DNA of 64,000 nt from Caballeronia sp. SL2Y3 (GCF_022879575.1 NZ_CP084263.1:248001-312000), one strand, 5' to 3'; shown: positions 1 through 8,500, counted from the stretch's first letter. Numbers and translations: made by a program. The notes: generated by a model not told the origin, from the letters alone.

Positions 1-234
1 GCCCGCCGAGCACGATGCGTCGTGCGGTTCGCACAACAGCGCGCCGACGATCACGTCCGAGCCGCGCGGTTCGTTGACAATGCCGGCGCGCACGCGGTCG
101 TAGTCCCGGCGAAAGATCTCGAGGCGTTCGGACAGCGGACCGAGACCGAGATCGGGGCCGCCTGCGATGACGAGTCGAGTCGGCTCTCCGCCGGTATGCG
201 AGTCGACGACTTCGATATGAGTGAGTGTGTTCAT
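1..234 (-). CDS. 4-hydroxyproline 2-epimerase / proline racemase family, N-terminal part, cut by window edge
   Basis: Translating the minus strand from the ATG at 234 gives an open frame to base 1 that starts MNTLTHIEVVDSHTGGEPTR. The DSHTGGEPTR stretch (residues 11-20) is the N-terminal hallmark of the proline racemase / hydroxyproline epimerase family, which moves the alpha proton with two cysteines. The fragment is 78 residues long; the two catalytic Cys motifs lie beyond the edge or just at it, so proline racemase, 4-hydroxyproline 2-epimerase and trans-3-hydroxyproline dehydratase cannot be separated. It diverges from the binding-protein gene at 544. A cytosolic role in hydroxyproline catabolism is likely but inferred. 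Confidence 0.8.
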   Translation of the reverse strand, partial: MNTLTHIEVVDSHTGGEPTRLVIAGGPDLGLGPLSERLEIFRRDYDRVRAGIVNEPRGSDVIVGALLCEPHDASCSAG

Positions 235-543
235 GAGGCAATGGTAAGCGCGCGCACTGCCAGCGTCTTGGCCGAACGCGTCTGCGCGAGTGATGAAATC
301 GGCATAGCTTCGCGTGCGGCACACACGGGTACAAACCCGACTAGTCAACGCGCATAACGCCTCTGCCGCCCGAACACTGCGCAACTATGCGGATTTCTGC
401 ATCGCGACTGATTATTTCCCGCAAGACGCGGCGATCTTCGGCTTCGTATATTTGTGCGCGCCGCTGGGACGGCGCCGATGAGAAGCCAACAAAGAACACC
501 AACACTACGACACACGATCAAACCAAAGAGGATGCCTGAGACA
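235..543. promoter_or_regulatory. Divergent promoter region, no gene
   Basis: This 309-base gap separates two divergent starts (234 minus, 544 plus), so it must hold both promoters. An AT-richer patch lies around 400-415 and 445-455. I see no convincing operator palindrome. Short open frames that cross the gap have no family character and are treated as chance. A purine-rich AGAGGA at about 527-532 is a plausible ribosome site for the gene at 544. Confidence 0.5.
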
Positions 544-1701
544 ATGAAAGTCGCCACTTCGTACGTATCCGCCGCGCTGCTTGCGTGCTCCACTTTTGCC
601 GGCGCATCGTATGCGCTCGCTGCGTCCGCATCGCCGCAGAACGTCCAGATCGGCTTCGCGGCGCCGCTTACCGGCGGCCAGGCGCACTACGGCGCGGATT
701 TCCGAAGCGGCGTCGAACTCGCGATTGCAGACATGAATGCGACGAAACCGGTCATCGGAGGGCAGCCCGTGCAGTTCGTGCTCAACGCACAGGACGATCA
801 GGCCGATCCGCGCACGGGCACCACGGTCGCTCAGAAGCTCGTGGACGATGGCGTGGTCGCTGTCATCGGCCACTACAACTCCGGCACCAGCATTCCCGCC
901 GCGCCCATCTATGCGAAAGCGGGCATCCCCGAAGTCGCGATGGCAACGGCGCCCTCGTACACGCGGCTCGGCTTGCCGACCACCTTTCGCCTGCTGACAT
1001 CCGATACACAACTCGGCAGCGTGCTCGGCGAATACGTCGCGAAGGGCCTCAAGTTCAAGCGGCTCGCCATCGTCGATGACCGCACCGCGTACGGTCAGGG
1101 CGTCGCCGAAGAGTTCGCGAAGGCAGCGAAAGCGGCGGGCGCGACTATCGTTGATCAGGAGTACACAACAGACAAGGCCGTCGATTTCCGCGCGATTCTC
1201 ACGAAGATCAAGTCCGCCGATGTGGATGCGGTCTTCTACGGCGGCGCCGATACGCAAGCCGCGCCGATGCTCAAGCAAATGCGTTCGCTCGCGATCAAGG
1301 CGGTGTTGATCGGCCCGGACATGCTTCAGTCCGAGAACCTGATCAAGATCGCAGGCGGCGCGGCTGAAGGCACGCTGGCGGCATCGGAAGGAAGTCCGCT
1401 TGCGCAGATGCCGGGCGGCCACGCATTCGCCGAGCACTACAAGGCGCACTTCAGCAAGCCGGTGGAACTGTACGCGCCCTATGCGTACGACGGCACCATG
1501 GCTGTTTTCAACGCGATGAAGAAAGCGGATTCCACCGATCCGCGCGTGTTCCTCACCGCTCTCAAAAGCACGAACATGAAGGGCGTGACCACGAGCGAGC
1601 TGTCATACGACAATTACGGCGACCTGAAATACGGCGGCGTGACGGTCTATAAGGTCGCCAACGGCAAGTGGGTGCCGTTGCAAACCGTCGGCACGAAGTA
1701 A
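544..1701 (+). CDS. Branched-chain amino acid-type ABC transporter substrate-binding protein (LivJ-like)
   Basis: The product is a 385-residue periplasmic binding protein. Its N-terminus (MKVATSYVSAALLACSTFAG...) is a classical signal peptide ending near ALAAS, followed by VQIGFAAPLTGGQAHYGAD, the usual opening of the type I periplasmic-binding fold of the LivJ/urea/amide group. The family feeds ABC permeases in the inner membrane; none is adjacent, so it is an orphan in this window and its partners may lie to the left or elsewhere. An in-frame start at 454 adds 30 residues ahead of the signal peptide and is less likely; AGAGGA about ten bases upstream supports 544. Ligand is unknown; divergence from a hydroxyproline-epimerase-like gene hints at an amino or imino acid. 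Confidence 0.85.
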   Translation: MKVATSYVSAALLACSTFAGASYALAASASPQNVQIGFAAPLTGGQAHYGADFRSGVELAIADMNATKPVIGGQPVQFVLNAQDDQADPRTGTTVAQKLVDDGVVAVIGHYNSGTSIPAAPIYAKAGIPEVAMATAPSYTRLGLPTTFRLLTSDTQLGSVLGEYVAKGLKFKRLAIVDDRTAYGQGVAEEFAKAAKAAGATIVDQEYTTDKAVDFRAILTKIKSADVDAVFYGGADTQAAPMLKQMRSLAIKAVLIGPDMLQSENLIKIAGGAAEGTLAASEGSPLAQMPGGHAFAEHYKAHFSKPVELYAPYAYDGTMAVFNAMKKADSTDPRVFLTALKSTNMKGVTTSELSYDNYGDLKYGGVTVYKVANGKWVPLQTVGTK

Positions 1702-1709
1702 CGCGAGCG

Positions 1710-1743
1710 CGGTGGCCGCGTGCTTGGATAAGCGCGGCCACCG
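1710..1743. terminator. Hairpin between convergent genes
   Basis: CGGTGGCCGCG at 1710-1720 pairs perfectly with CGCGGCCACCG at 1733-1743: 11 base pairs with a 12-base loop. It starts nine bases after the binding-protein stop at 1701 and lies before the end (1767) of the convergent kinase gene, so it could act for both strands. There is no T-tract, so intrinsic termination is not certain. Confidence 0.6.
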
Positions 1744-1766
1744 TTGGGTGAATGTCAGTGGCGCGA

Positions 1767-3488
1767 TCAGTCAATTGCGCGTTGACCACCACCGACATGC
1801 GGCAACAGCGCCGCGAGCCAGAGCGAGACGGCGACCGCGCCTGCGTCCGGCGAACCCACGGCGCGCGTGCCGAGATAGCTCGCGCGACCCGCTCGCGGCG
1901 TCATCTGCGCGGTGTTCTGCGCGCCCTGCTGCGCCGCCGACACTGCCAGTTCCCAAGCCTTATTCACGGGACTGCCGGAGTTCAGCGCCTCTTCATAGGC
2001 GGACACAGCGGGGAACAGCGCATCCAGCATCGTTCGATCGCCTGCTTTCGCGCCACCCAGATCGCTGATAGCCTCGACTGCCGCTCTGAAAGCGTGCGCC
2101 CAATCCAGCGCCGATGGGTCGCCGATGTCTGCCAAGTGCCGCGACGCGCGCATCAACGCGGTCGCATAGAACGGCCCGGAACTGCCCGCGATGGCGCGGC
2201 GCAGCGCCACGCTCAACGCCGCAAGCGCGCCTGCGGGCGTGTCGAGATCGCTTTCACGCACTTCGAGCAGGGCGTGCGCGGCGCGCTTCATGCTCGCGCC
2301 GAGGTCTCCATCGCCGGCGACGGAATCCAGTTCGGTAAGCGTCGGTTCGTTTGCGATCAAGGCATTCGCCACGGATTCAAGCGCCGCTTTTATGGCGCGC
2401 GTCCATTGACTCGGCTCGCCACGCACAGCTGCTGCGCTCGGGGACGGCTGCGAGGGAGTGTCGATGCGAATGTCGCGGTTGACCATGCCCGCACCGGGCC
2501 ATGCACGCGCTTCGGTCGATGCATCGAGGAGGTTCAGCGTTGCGTCGTCGACCCGCAGCAGCGAGACGGAGCAGCCCGGCATGTCCAGCGCCGAGAGGAA
2601 GGTCCCGGCCCACGCGCGCTCGATTCGAATGCCGCGTGCAGCAAGATTCTCGTGAGCGGCTCGCAACACGACATCGAGTTCCATCTGCGGCGTGCCCCCG
2701 AGCCCGTTGACCAGCAACGCCACTCGCTCGCCGCTCGCGAGCGCCAGTTCATCCACGATGCTCGAAACAAGCAGGTCGCAAAGCGCATCGGCGGCCAGCA
2801 TCGCGGTACGCTCGACGCCCTTCTCACCGTGGATGCCGAGTCCCAACTCGATCTCGTCATCGCCGAGCGTAAAGCCCGACTTTTCCGCGCCGGGGATCGT
2901 GCAGCCATCAAGCGCGACGCCCATCGTGCCGAGATTCGCCGCTGCAAGGCGCGCAACGGACGCCACTTCTTCGAGCGTCATTCCACGCGTGGCTGCGGCG
3001 CCCGTGACCTTGTGTACGAGCACGGTCCCTGCGATGCCGCGCCGACGATCGCGCGCCGTTTCATCGCGCAGCGAAACGTCGTCGGCCACGACGACGACCT
3101 CGACCGGGATCCCCTCGGCGCGCGCCAGCTCCGCAGCCAGGCCGAAGTTCAGGCGATCGCCCGTGTAATTCTTGACGATGAGTACCGCGCCGCGTGGACC
3201 GGCGGTGGCGCGAATCGCGGCGAGCACGGCGTCCGTGGGCGGCGACGTGAACACTTCGCCACAGACCGCGGCGCTCAGCATGCCCGCGCCGACGTAGCCG
3301 CCATGCGCGGGTTCGTGGCCGCTGCCGCCGCCCGATATCACCGACACCGGGCGGTCCGTGGCTTCGTTCTGCTCGCGCCGCACGAGCACGTTTTCAGCGC
3401 CGAGAATCGCGACGTGGGGCGCTTGCCGCGCGACCCCTTCGAGCATCTCACGCACGGCGTCATTTGGGCTGTTGATCAGTTTCTTCAT
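1767..3488 (-). CDS. Dihydroxyacetone (glycerone) kinase, fused DhaK-DhaL, ATP-dependent type
   Basis: The 573-residue protein phosphorylates dihydroxyacetone (or similar short ketoses) in the cytosol. The DhaK part (about 1-330) shows ISGGGSGHEPAHGGYVGAGM near residue 51 and the substrate-binding histidine at about residue 220 (GLGIHGEKG). The DhaL ATP-binding part (about 375-570) shows GDGDLGASM and GAKAGDRTM, which hold the Mg-ATP aspartates. Fusion in one chain is the ATP-dependent arrangement rather than the PTS-dependent three-protein one. The start at 3488 (MKKLINSPNDAV) matches family N-termini; a longer frame from 3593 has no family character. No glycerol dehydrogenase or DhaR-type regulator is adjacent, so its feeding pathway is not shown here. 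Confidence 0.92.
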   Translation of the reverse strand: MKKLINSPNDAVREMLEGVARQAPHVAILGAENVLVRREQNEATDRPVSVISGGGSGHEPAHGGYVGAGMLSAAVCGEVFTSPPTDAVLAAIRATAGPRGAVLIVKNYTGDRLNFGLAAELARAEGIPVEVVVVADDVSLRDETARDRRRGIAGTVLVHKVTGAAATRGMTLEEVASVARLAAANLGTMGVALDGCTIPGAEKSGFTLGDDEIELGLGIHGEKGVERTAMLAADALCDLLVSSIVDELALASGERVALLVNGLGGTPQMELDVVLRAAHENLAARGIRIERAWAGTFLSALDMPGCSVSLLRVDDATLNLLDASTEARAWPGAGMVNRDIRIDTPSQPSPSAAAVRGEPSQWTRAIKAALESVANALIANEPTLTELDSVAGDGDLGASMKRAAHALLEVRESDLDTPAGALAALSVALRRAIAGSSGPFYATALMRASRHLADIGDPSALDWAHAFRAAVEAISDLGGAKAGDRTMLDALFPAVSAYEEALNSGSPVNKAWELAVSAAQQGAQNTAQMTPRAGRASYLGTRAVGSPDAGAVAVSLWLAALLPHVGGGQRAID

Positions 3489-3677
3489 GGATCTCTCAAG
3501 TGACAGTCGACGGTGGCTCACAGTTTGCCGCATCGGACGGTCTGTTGCTGGAAACGGCAACCTCTTCCACGACAACGCGCCTTTCTCCGCCAATCCGCGC
3601 GGACGCGAATTTGTAAGTACATCGAACTACCCCGCGTATGTCAGAGGCCGCCGATGAGAGTTCACATCCATGCTCGA

Positions 3678-4298
3678 TCAGCGCCTCACTCCGACCTCGG
3701 TTCGCGCCGCCGCCGCATAGGCCGGTTCATCGAAAAGCGTCGGCCGCGAATAGAAGTCCTCGGCCCAGTCGACGGCATCGCTTCCCCAGAACAGCCGATC
3801 TCGCAACACCAGCGTCGGCACGCCGAAGACGCCGAGGTCGATCGCGCGTTGCGTGTTGTCCTTGAGTTGCCGTTTGACATCCGCCGAGCCGATGCGCTCT
3901 TGCGCATCGTCGACACCGAGTCGCTCGGCCAACGCTTGGAATTCGACTTCGGGATCACGCCCGTGCGCGAAAACGAAGTCGAGCGCTTCACCGACATCGG
4001 CCGTGCGCGCGCCCAATGACACGAGCAGGCGCTGTGCGGCAAGAGGATTGAACGGATGACGCGGCGGCATCGAGAAAGGCACGCCGTGGCGGCCGGCAAG
4101 CCAGACGCAGAATTGATACGTGTGAATGCGCTTGGGCGCAATCTCGGCCGGCCCGAGCGTTCCCCAGTGCTTGAGGAGCGCAGCGAAGAGAATCGGCACC
4201 GGCTGAATGTCCAGACGATCCCGCAATGCCTCGATGCGGTGAAAAGCCAGATAGGAAAACGGAGATACGACGTCGAAAAACCACTCGGCCTTTTCCAT
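3678..4298 (-). CDS. 2-hydroxychromene-2-carboxylate isomerase family (DsbA-like, kappa-GST fold)
   Basis: The product is about 206 residues from the ATG at 4298 (MEKAEWFFDVVSPFSYLAF); an ATG at 4331 would add 11 residues. The opening FFDVVSPFSYL is the kappa-class GST/HCCA isomerase signature, with the serine of SPFSYL in the position of the thiolate-stabilising residue. FGVPTLVLRDRLFWGSDAVDW near the C-terminus is the family's cis-proline and WG(S/N)D motif. The classical member isomerises 2-hydroxychromene-2-carboxylate in naphthalene catabolism using glutathione, but most paralogues have no proven substrate and no aromatic genes are adjacent. It is followed after about 190 bases by the kinase gene on the same strand. 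Confidence 0.85.
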   Translation of the reverse strand: MEKAEWFFDVVSPFSYLAFHRIEALRDRLDIQPVPILFAALLKHWGTLGPAEIAPKRIHTYQFCVWLAGRHGVPFSMPPRHPFNPLAAQRLLVSLGARTADVGEALDFVFAHGRDPEVEFQALAERLGVDDAQERIGSADVKRQLKDNTQRAIDLGVFGVPTLVLRDRLFWGSDAVDWAEDFYSRPTLFDEPAYAAAARTEVGVRR

Positions 4299-4391
4299 GC
4301 TCGCGCTTACCCGTCCGTCGAATGACGTCATTATCGCCGGATCGGGATGACCCTGCTATCCGCACATTCCCGGCGCTCTCGCAAGCCTTGC

Positions 4392-4607
4392 TCAGCGCGA
4401 TGCCGTCGACAGGCGATGTCTTATGCTGCTTAACATTCGGTTAGCTACAGCCGCGGAATCGATCTTATAGGCACCGACTTTCAGTAGCATCTTGATGAAC
4501 CCGACCTTGGCTGTATTGACGTCCGAAGGCCTGGCGCTACTGTCGTTCGGTGAACACGGATCATTGATTCGATCCGGCTTGTCTGCGCTGTGGTTCGTAC
4601 GTTTCAT
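4392..4607 (-). CDS. Small FlgM-like protein (putative anti-sigma-28), orphan
   Basis: This 71-residue frame (ATG at 4607; an alternative ATG at 4625 adds six residues) has a polar, probably disordered N-terminal half. It ends with SDVNTAKVGFIKMLLKVGAYKIDSAAVANRML, close in pattern to the C-terminal sigma-28-binding region of FlgM: (S/D)xxxxxKVxxxKxxIxxGxYxxDxxxIAxxML. FlgM holds FliA inactive until the hook is complete. No flagellar gene is near, and the usual FlgA/FlgN neighbours are missing. It may be a diverged second FlgM or a remnant. The call rests on the C-terminal pattern alone. Confidence 0.5.
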   Translation of the reverse strand: MKRTNHSADKPDRINDPCSPNDSSARPSDVNTAKVGFIKMLLKVGAYKIDSAAVANRMLSSIRHRLSTASR

Positions 4608-4712
4608 TATGGTTTGGTCTCTCACTGGCTTGTGCTTTCCTTAACGGTGCCTGCGTCGAAAGCTTTACCGTGCGAGGACGCTTTGGTGTCGTAACGCCAC
4701 GCGATCGCCTGA

Positions 4713-4949
4713 TCAGTTCTCAGTTTTGGGCGGGTCCGAGGTCTCGTCGTTGGCGAGGCCCAAGGCCCAGCGCAAATCACGCACGAATTCGAGGGAGACA
4801 AGAGTCCACTCGTCGCTACCGGGGCGGCAGTCGCGGGGATTCCTTCGCCCGCGAGCCCGGCGAATGACTTCGATGCTGAGGCTCAACGCACGTGCCTCGT
4901 CTCTTAGCGAGTCGTCGTCGAAAGCAGAGTGGTGGTCTACGGTATCCAT
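4713..4949 (-). CDS. Hypothetical 78-residue protein
   Basis: Open frame with ordinary amino-acid composition and an acidic start (MDTVDHHSAFDDDSLRDE), a central basic patch (RRARGRRNPRD) and a short amphipathic C-terminal segment (EFVRDLRWALGLANDE). I do not recognise the family. It has no signal peptide or membrane segment. It lies in a gene-poor stretch between the FlgM-like gene and a chemoreceptor remnant on the same strand. It could be real, since its composition is unlike the Arg/Pro-rich chance frames nearby, but nothing proves expression. Confidence 0.4.
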   Translation of the reverse strand: MDTVDHHSAFDDDSLRDEARALSLSIEVIRRARGRRNPRDCRPGSDEWTLVSLEFVRDLRWALGLANDETSDPPKTEN

Positions 4950-5061
4950 AACGTGTTGTCACGCGGTTGAGAGATGTGGCGGTTCGTGGGACGTGCGGAT
5001 CAGCGTTTCTGCGCCGCTTCGCAAGTCGTCGAGCGCACCGCCATTCGATCGCGTAAGTCCA

Positions 5062-5268
5062 TTAATCGAGCGACAGCCGTGCCCGCGCGGTCATATGGCT
5101 CGATATGCCGACTGCGTTGACGGCTGAGAGCGAATTCTCGGCGATGTCTCTCGCCGATGCATCGATCGCGCTGATGCCGTGCAGCCCGAAGCCTACCGAA
5201 AAGGTCAGCAACAAACCGAGGAATGCCATGGCGAGGGCAAGCCGCGCCCGAATCGAGAGGTTTTGCAT
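5062..5268 (-). pseudogene. Methyl-accepting chemotaxis protein, N-terminal remnant
   Basis: The 68-residue frame begins MQNLSIRARLALAMAFLGLL and continues as a transmembrane helix followed by the first turns of a four-helix-bundle ligand domain (LHGISAIDASARDIAENSL...ARARL). This is the standard start of Tar-type chemoreceptors of Burkholderiales. It stops at LSLD where a functional receptor runs on for another 450 residues or more. I find no HAMP or signalling-domain sequence downstream on this strand; the next frame is the unrelated 78-residue protein. It is therefore a truncated receptor and cannot signal. Confidence 0.7.
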
Positions 5269-5821
5269 CGTGCCGTGGTTGTGACGCGTGAGAAATGCGA
5301 TAAGGCAGTCGCGCGTGCTGCCGCTATTCGAATATGAACGTCAATGCTTATCGGCAGCGCGGTCGGACAATTGAGTTGATGTGCTCGCGCCACTCGTCAT
5401 TGCACTGCTCGAAAGGTAGGAGTGACCGATGGGACGCTGGCTTGGCCGCGCCGCGCAGCGTGAGAGTCGGCAGGTTAGGCTGCGCACTCGACTCAAGTTA
5501 TTTCGCCGCTCACCGTTAACGCTTCCGACTGCGGCGTTTGCCGAGGCCACGAACGACATGCGTCGCGCGGCAACGCGTCGTCGATAGAGCGGGCTGCGTG
5601 GCGGGGTATGAACGGCTGTTAAGAGGCGGAGAAAGCAGCGTTGCATTGCGCTGCAGCGTGCGGGATTCCGCGTCGGCATCGAAGACGTCGGGACTCTGCA
5701 GCATCGGTAGCACCGACAGCGTTGGCGTGTGGGTTCGGGCGATGGCAGGCGCCGCTTTGCATCTGGCGCTGCACATCGCTCACACGCAGTAAGGACCCCT
5801 TGCGGGGCAAACCCCGGATCG
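5269..5821. other. Gene-poor stretch, no supported gene
   Basis: These 553 bases contain several overlapping open frames on both strands, all rich in Arg, Ser, Cys and Pro and typical of out-of-frame translation in GC-rich DNA. None shows a recognisable motif. Near 5779-5816 (AAGGACCCC...GGGGACC) there are short GGGG/CCCC pairings that could fold weakly after the end of the minus-strand gene at 5822, but the stems are only four or five pairs. Together with the receptor remnant and FlgM-like orphan next to it, this looks like eroded DNA. Confidence 0.4.
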
Positions 5822-6097
5822 TTATTGCGGGGACCTTGCGGCCTGCGCGTTGGATTGATCCTGCGCCGCGTTCTGCGCCTGCGTGCGAGCAGCCGCATCC
5901 TCCTTGGCTTTCTTGTTCGCCATGTGTCGGCCGACAAGACAACCGCCGGCCGCACCCAGCACCGCATGGCCCTTTCCTACGAAATGTCCGCCGACACCAC
6001 CTACCGCTGCGCCCTTCAGGCATCCTGCGGCTTGCGCCTGGCCTACGGTTGCCGCAGCAAGGACAGCGGCGACGAACATCGATGCTTTCAATTTCAT
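5822..6097 (-). CDS. Small exported glycine-rich protein (glycine-zipper-like)
   Basis: The 91-residue product starts MKLKASMFVAAVLAAATVGQ and has a clear Sec signal peptide cleaved near AQA-AG. The mature part has glycine-rich segments (GAAVGGVGGHFVGKGHAVLGAAGGCLVGR, about residues 30-58) with the spacing of glycine zippers, two cysteines, and a charged Ala/Gln-rich tail. Small proteins of this kind are common in Burkholderiaceae and are thought to sit in the envelope; function is unknown. The start at 6097 is chosen because the signal peptide begins there; a longer frame to 6268 adds unlikely sequence. Confidence 0.7.
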   Translation of the reverse strand: MKLKASMFVAAVLAAATVGQAQAAGCLKGAAVGGVGGHFVGKGHAVLGAAGGCLVGRHMANKKAKEDAAARTQAQNAAQDQSNAQAARSPQ

Positions 6098-6227
6098 AGT
6101 GTCTTTTCGTACCCGGTAGTGAGTGATCGCGTATGCGACGCGAGGCTGCGCAGAGCCCCGGCGTTCACGCCCGCAGGCACGAAGCAAGACACGGACCCGC
6201 ATACCGCCTCCATCCACCGAGCCGCTT

Positions 6228-7385
6228 TTAGTTCGAGAGGTAGTCGGCAAGGCGAAGCAGCATGGCATCGCAGTCGCGCAATTGCTCCACCGTGACGAAC
6301 TCGTCGGGCTTATGCCCCTGGTCCATGCTGCCGGGCCCGCAAACGACGGTTGGAATGCCGGCCTGCTCGAAGAGGCCGCCTTCCGTGCCGAACGCGACCG
6401 TGCCGAATTCGGTCGATCCGGCGATCAGCGCAAGAAGCCGCGCGGCTTCGCTGTCGGGCGGCGTGGCGAGACCCGGGTAAGCCGACAACGGCTGCAAACT
6501 GATACCGGTATCGGGCTTGACCGCGCGCATCTTCGGCAGCAGCGTGGACTCGGCGTAGCTTTGCAGGCGTTGCGCGACCTCGTTCGCATCGAAGCCGGGC
6601 AAGGCGCGCACTTCGAAGTCGAAATCGCATTCGGCCGGCACGATGTTGAGCGCGCGACCGCCCTTGATGACGCCGGTCTGCACTGTCGAGTAAGGCGGAT
6701 CGAACCGTTCGTCGCGATGCTCGGGCCGCGCGAGTTCTTCGCCGATCTCGTCGAGGTGATTGATCAGGCGCGCCGCGTATTGAATGGCGTTGACGCCATA
6801 CGGCGCGTACGCCGAATGGCACGGCGCGCCCTTCACGCAGCAGCGCATGGCGAGCTTGCCCTTGTGTCCGAGCACGGGCTTGAGTTCCGTCGGCTCGCCG
6901 ATGAGACACAGCACCGGCTTGTGTTCCCGATGCGCGAGTTGCGCGAGCATCGGACGCACGCCCAGGCATCCGATTTCTTCGTCATATGAAAAGGCCAGAT
7001 GCACGGGCATCTTCAGATCGCGTTCGATGAACGTCGGCACCGCTGCCAACACCGACGCGAGATAGCCCTTCATGTCCGCCGTGCCGCGTCCATAAAGCCG
7101 CCCTTCTCTCTCGACGAGTTGGAACGGATCGACGCTCCATGCCTGCCCATCGACGGGCACGACATCCGTATGTCCCGACAACGCAATGCCGCCGCGATCG
7201 CGCGGGCCGATGGTGGCAAAGAGACTCGCCTTGGTGCGCTCGTCGTTATGAAAGAGCTCGCATTCGACGCCATGCTGCGCAAGGTAATCATGAACGAACT
7301 CGATCAGCGCGAGATTCGAATCTCGGCTGACGGTCGCGAAGCCGATCAGCTTTTCGAGTAGCGCGCGGCTTCGCATCTCATTCAT
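6228..7385 (-). CDS. argE: Acetylornithine deacetylase (ArgE) / M20 family amidohydrolase
   Basis: The 385-residue protein is a cytosolic zinc hydrolase of the M20/ArgE-DapE family. LSGHTDVVPVDG and GRGTADMKGYLA supply metal-binding His and Asp; YDEEIGCLG holds the general base and metal glutamates; GEPTELKPVLGHKG and a late HKPDEF complete the family pattern. The canonical reaction is removal of acetyl from N-acetylornithine. The gene overlaps the DUF1028 gene (ATG at 7385, upstream stop at 7378-7380) and ends a minus-strand operon with DUF1028, RidA and an FAD monooxygenase. A catabolic N-acyl-amino-acid hydrolase role is therefore at least as likely as arginine synthesis; this is inference from context. 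Confidence 0.85.
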   Translation of the reverse strand: MNEMRSRALLEKLIGFATVSRDSNLALIEFVHDYLAQHGVECELFHNDERTKASLFATIGPRDRGGIALSGHTDVVPVDGQAWSVDPFQLVEREGRLYGRGTADMKGYLASVLAAVPTFIERDLKMPVHLAFSYDEEIGCLGVRPMLAQLAHREHKPVLCLIGEPTELKPVLGHKGKLAMRCCVKGAPCHSAYAPYGVNAIQYAARLINHLDEIGEELARPEHRDERFDPPYSTVQTGVIKGGRALNIVPAECDFDFEVRALPGFDANEVAQRLQSYAESTLLPKMRAVKPDTGISLQPLSAYPGLATPPDSEAARLLALIAGSTEFGTVAFGTEGGLFEQAGIPTVVCGPGSMDQGHKPDEFVTVEQLRDCDAMLLRLADYLSN

Positions 7386-8055
7386 CGCCCGGCACTCCAT
7401 AGCTCGGCGCGGCGGTCGGATTTAGTGCACGCGTCACGTAGTCGTTCATCTGCGGCGCGTAGGCGGTCCACAAGTCGCGGAGCTTGCCGATCGGGTCGTC
7501 GTCGGCCCAGTCCACGCGCAAATCGACGAGCGGCCAGCTCAGATCGCTCACGACTTTCAGCGCGGCCGAATGAACGGGGCCTGCCTCGCCGCCTGCCGCC
7601 ATGGCCGCTTGCATGGCCGCCAGCAAGCGATCCGCTAGCAGGCCGTCGGCTTGCGCGAATGCGGGCGGCATCGCTTCGATGACATGCGTGCCGGCCAGCA
7701 TGTTGCCCGCCGCGACGCACTGATCGCCCGCGACTGCGTGATGCGTGCCGAGCGCTTCCTTGCCGCTGAAAAATGCGGTGCGTCCTTGCGCGTCGATGAC
7801 CGTAACCTGCCGATACTCGCGCCATTCATTCGCATCGAGCGCCTGTTGCAGGGCCTGCGCTGGCGCGAGCCGCTTATCGGCCAGAAGATCGAGAATCTGC
7901 GGCCCGAGCGCGGGCAGGGTGACGTTTTGCGTCGCCACGGCACCGACGCCCGCGCGCAGCCACGGACAACGCGCGCCGACCGCGATGCTCGACGAACTGA
8001 CGGCAATGCCGAGCTGCCCCGTTTTGTCACACCGACCGACGATAGAGAAAGTCAT
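7378..8055 (-). CDS. DUF1028 family protein (Ntn-hydrolase-like)
   Basis: About 225 residues, starting MTFSIVGRCDKTGQLGIAVSSSSIAVGARCPW, the standard opening of DUF1028 proteins. GAVATQNVTLPALG and the VAGDQCVAAGNMLAG segment are also family hallmarks. DUF1028 proteins are thought to share the Ntn-hydrolase fold and are often found beside amidohydrolases and RidA in amino-acid catabolic loci; no reaction is established. It is coupled to argE by overlap at the 3' end and follows the RidA gene by ten bases. An upstream in-frame ATG at 8088 lies inside the RidA gene and is less likely. Confidence 0.85.
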   Translation of the reverse strand: MTFSIVGRCDKTGQLGIAVSSSSIAVGARCPWLRAGVGAVATQNVTLPALGPQILDLLADKRLAPAQALQQALDANEWREYRQVTVIDAQGRTAFFSGKEALGTHHAVAGDQCVAAGNMLAGTHVIEAMPPAFAQADGLLADRLLAAMQAAMAAGGEAGPVHSAALKVVSDLSWPLVDLRVDWADDDPIGKLRDLWTAYAPQMNDYVTRALNPTAAPSYGVPGDE

Positions 8056-8065
8056 TAGGTGTCCT

Positions 8066-8500
8066 TTACGCCTCGGGTGTCCATCCATCGGGGATCACGG
8101 CGATCACGTCGATCTCCATGAGCCATTGCGGCTGACCCAACGCGACGACGGTCAGCCCCGTCGAAATGGGAAACACGCCCTTGAGCCACTTGCCGACTTC
8201 CCTGTACACCGGCTCGCGATACCGCACGTCTGTCAGGTACGTCGTCGTCTTGACGATGTGCGAGAGGTCGCTGCCCGCTTCTTCGAGCAACTGCTTCACG
8301 TTCTTCATCGCCTGTTCGGCCTGCGCGCGCGCGTCGCCCAAGCCGACGAGGTTGCCTTCGAAATCCGTGCCCACCTGGCCGCGAACATAGACGGTATTGC
8401 CCGCGCGCACGGCCTGGCAGAGATCGTTGTCGAGTGTCTGATTCGGATACGTATCCTTCGTGTTGAACATGCGGATACGCGTATGCGTCGGTTGGCTCAT
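8066..8500 (-). CDS. RidA (YjgF/YER057c/UK114) family enamine/imine deaminase
   Basis: The 144-residue protein has the RidA pattern: AVRAGNTVYVRGQVGTD, QAEQAMKNVKQLLEEAGSDLSHIVKTTTYLTDVRYREPVYREV, and a C-terminal GQPQWLMEIDVIAVI. Canonical RidA proteins hydrolyse reactive enamines and imines formed by PLP enzymes or amine oxidases, using a conserved Arg near the C-terminus. That exact R-x-x-x-E arrangement is not seen here (QPQWLMEIDV), so it probably belongs to one of the Rid subfamilies of unknown reaction. Position directly after an FAD monooxygenase fits a role in handling an unstable nitrogen-containing product. Confidence 0.85.
   Translation of the reverse strand: MSQPTHTRIRMFNTKDTYPNQTLDNDLCQAVRAGNTVYVRGQVGTDFEGNLVGLGDARAQAEQAMKNVKQLLEEAGSDLSHIVKTTTYLTDVRYREPVYREVGKWLKGVFPISTGLTVVALGQPQWLMEIDVIAVIPDGWTPEA

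Noticed and set aside
505..1449. Long minus-strand frame opposite the binding-protein gene
   Set aside because: Mirror frame produced by strong third-position GC of the real gene. The forward frame has a signal peptide and full family pattern, while this one has none. The same reasoning excludes the long antisense frames opposite other genes.
5779..5816. Hairpin of GGGG/CCCC runs after the exported glycine-rich protein
   Set aside because: Best stems are only four to five pairs with competing partners and no T-tract, too weak to list as a terminator.
5341..5967. Long minus-strand open frame of about 208 residues across the gene-poor stretch
   Set aside because: Arg/Ser/Pro/Cys-rich composition, no motif, and it runs across the real exported-protein gene in another frame. 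Typical of chance frames in GC-rich DNA.
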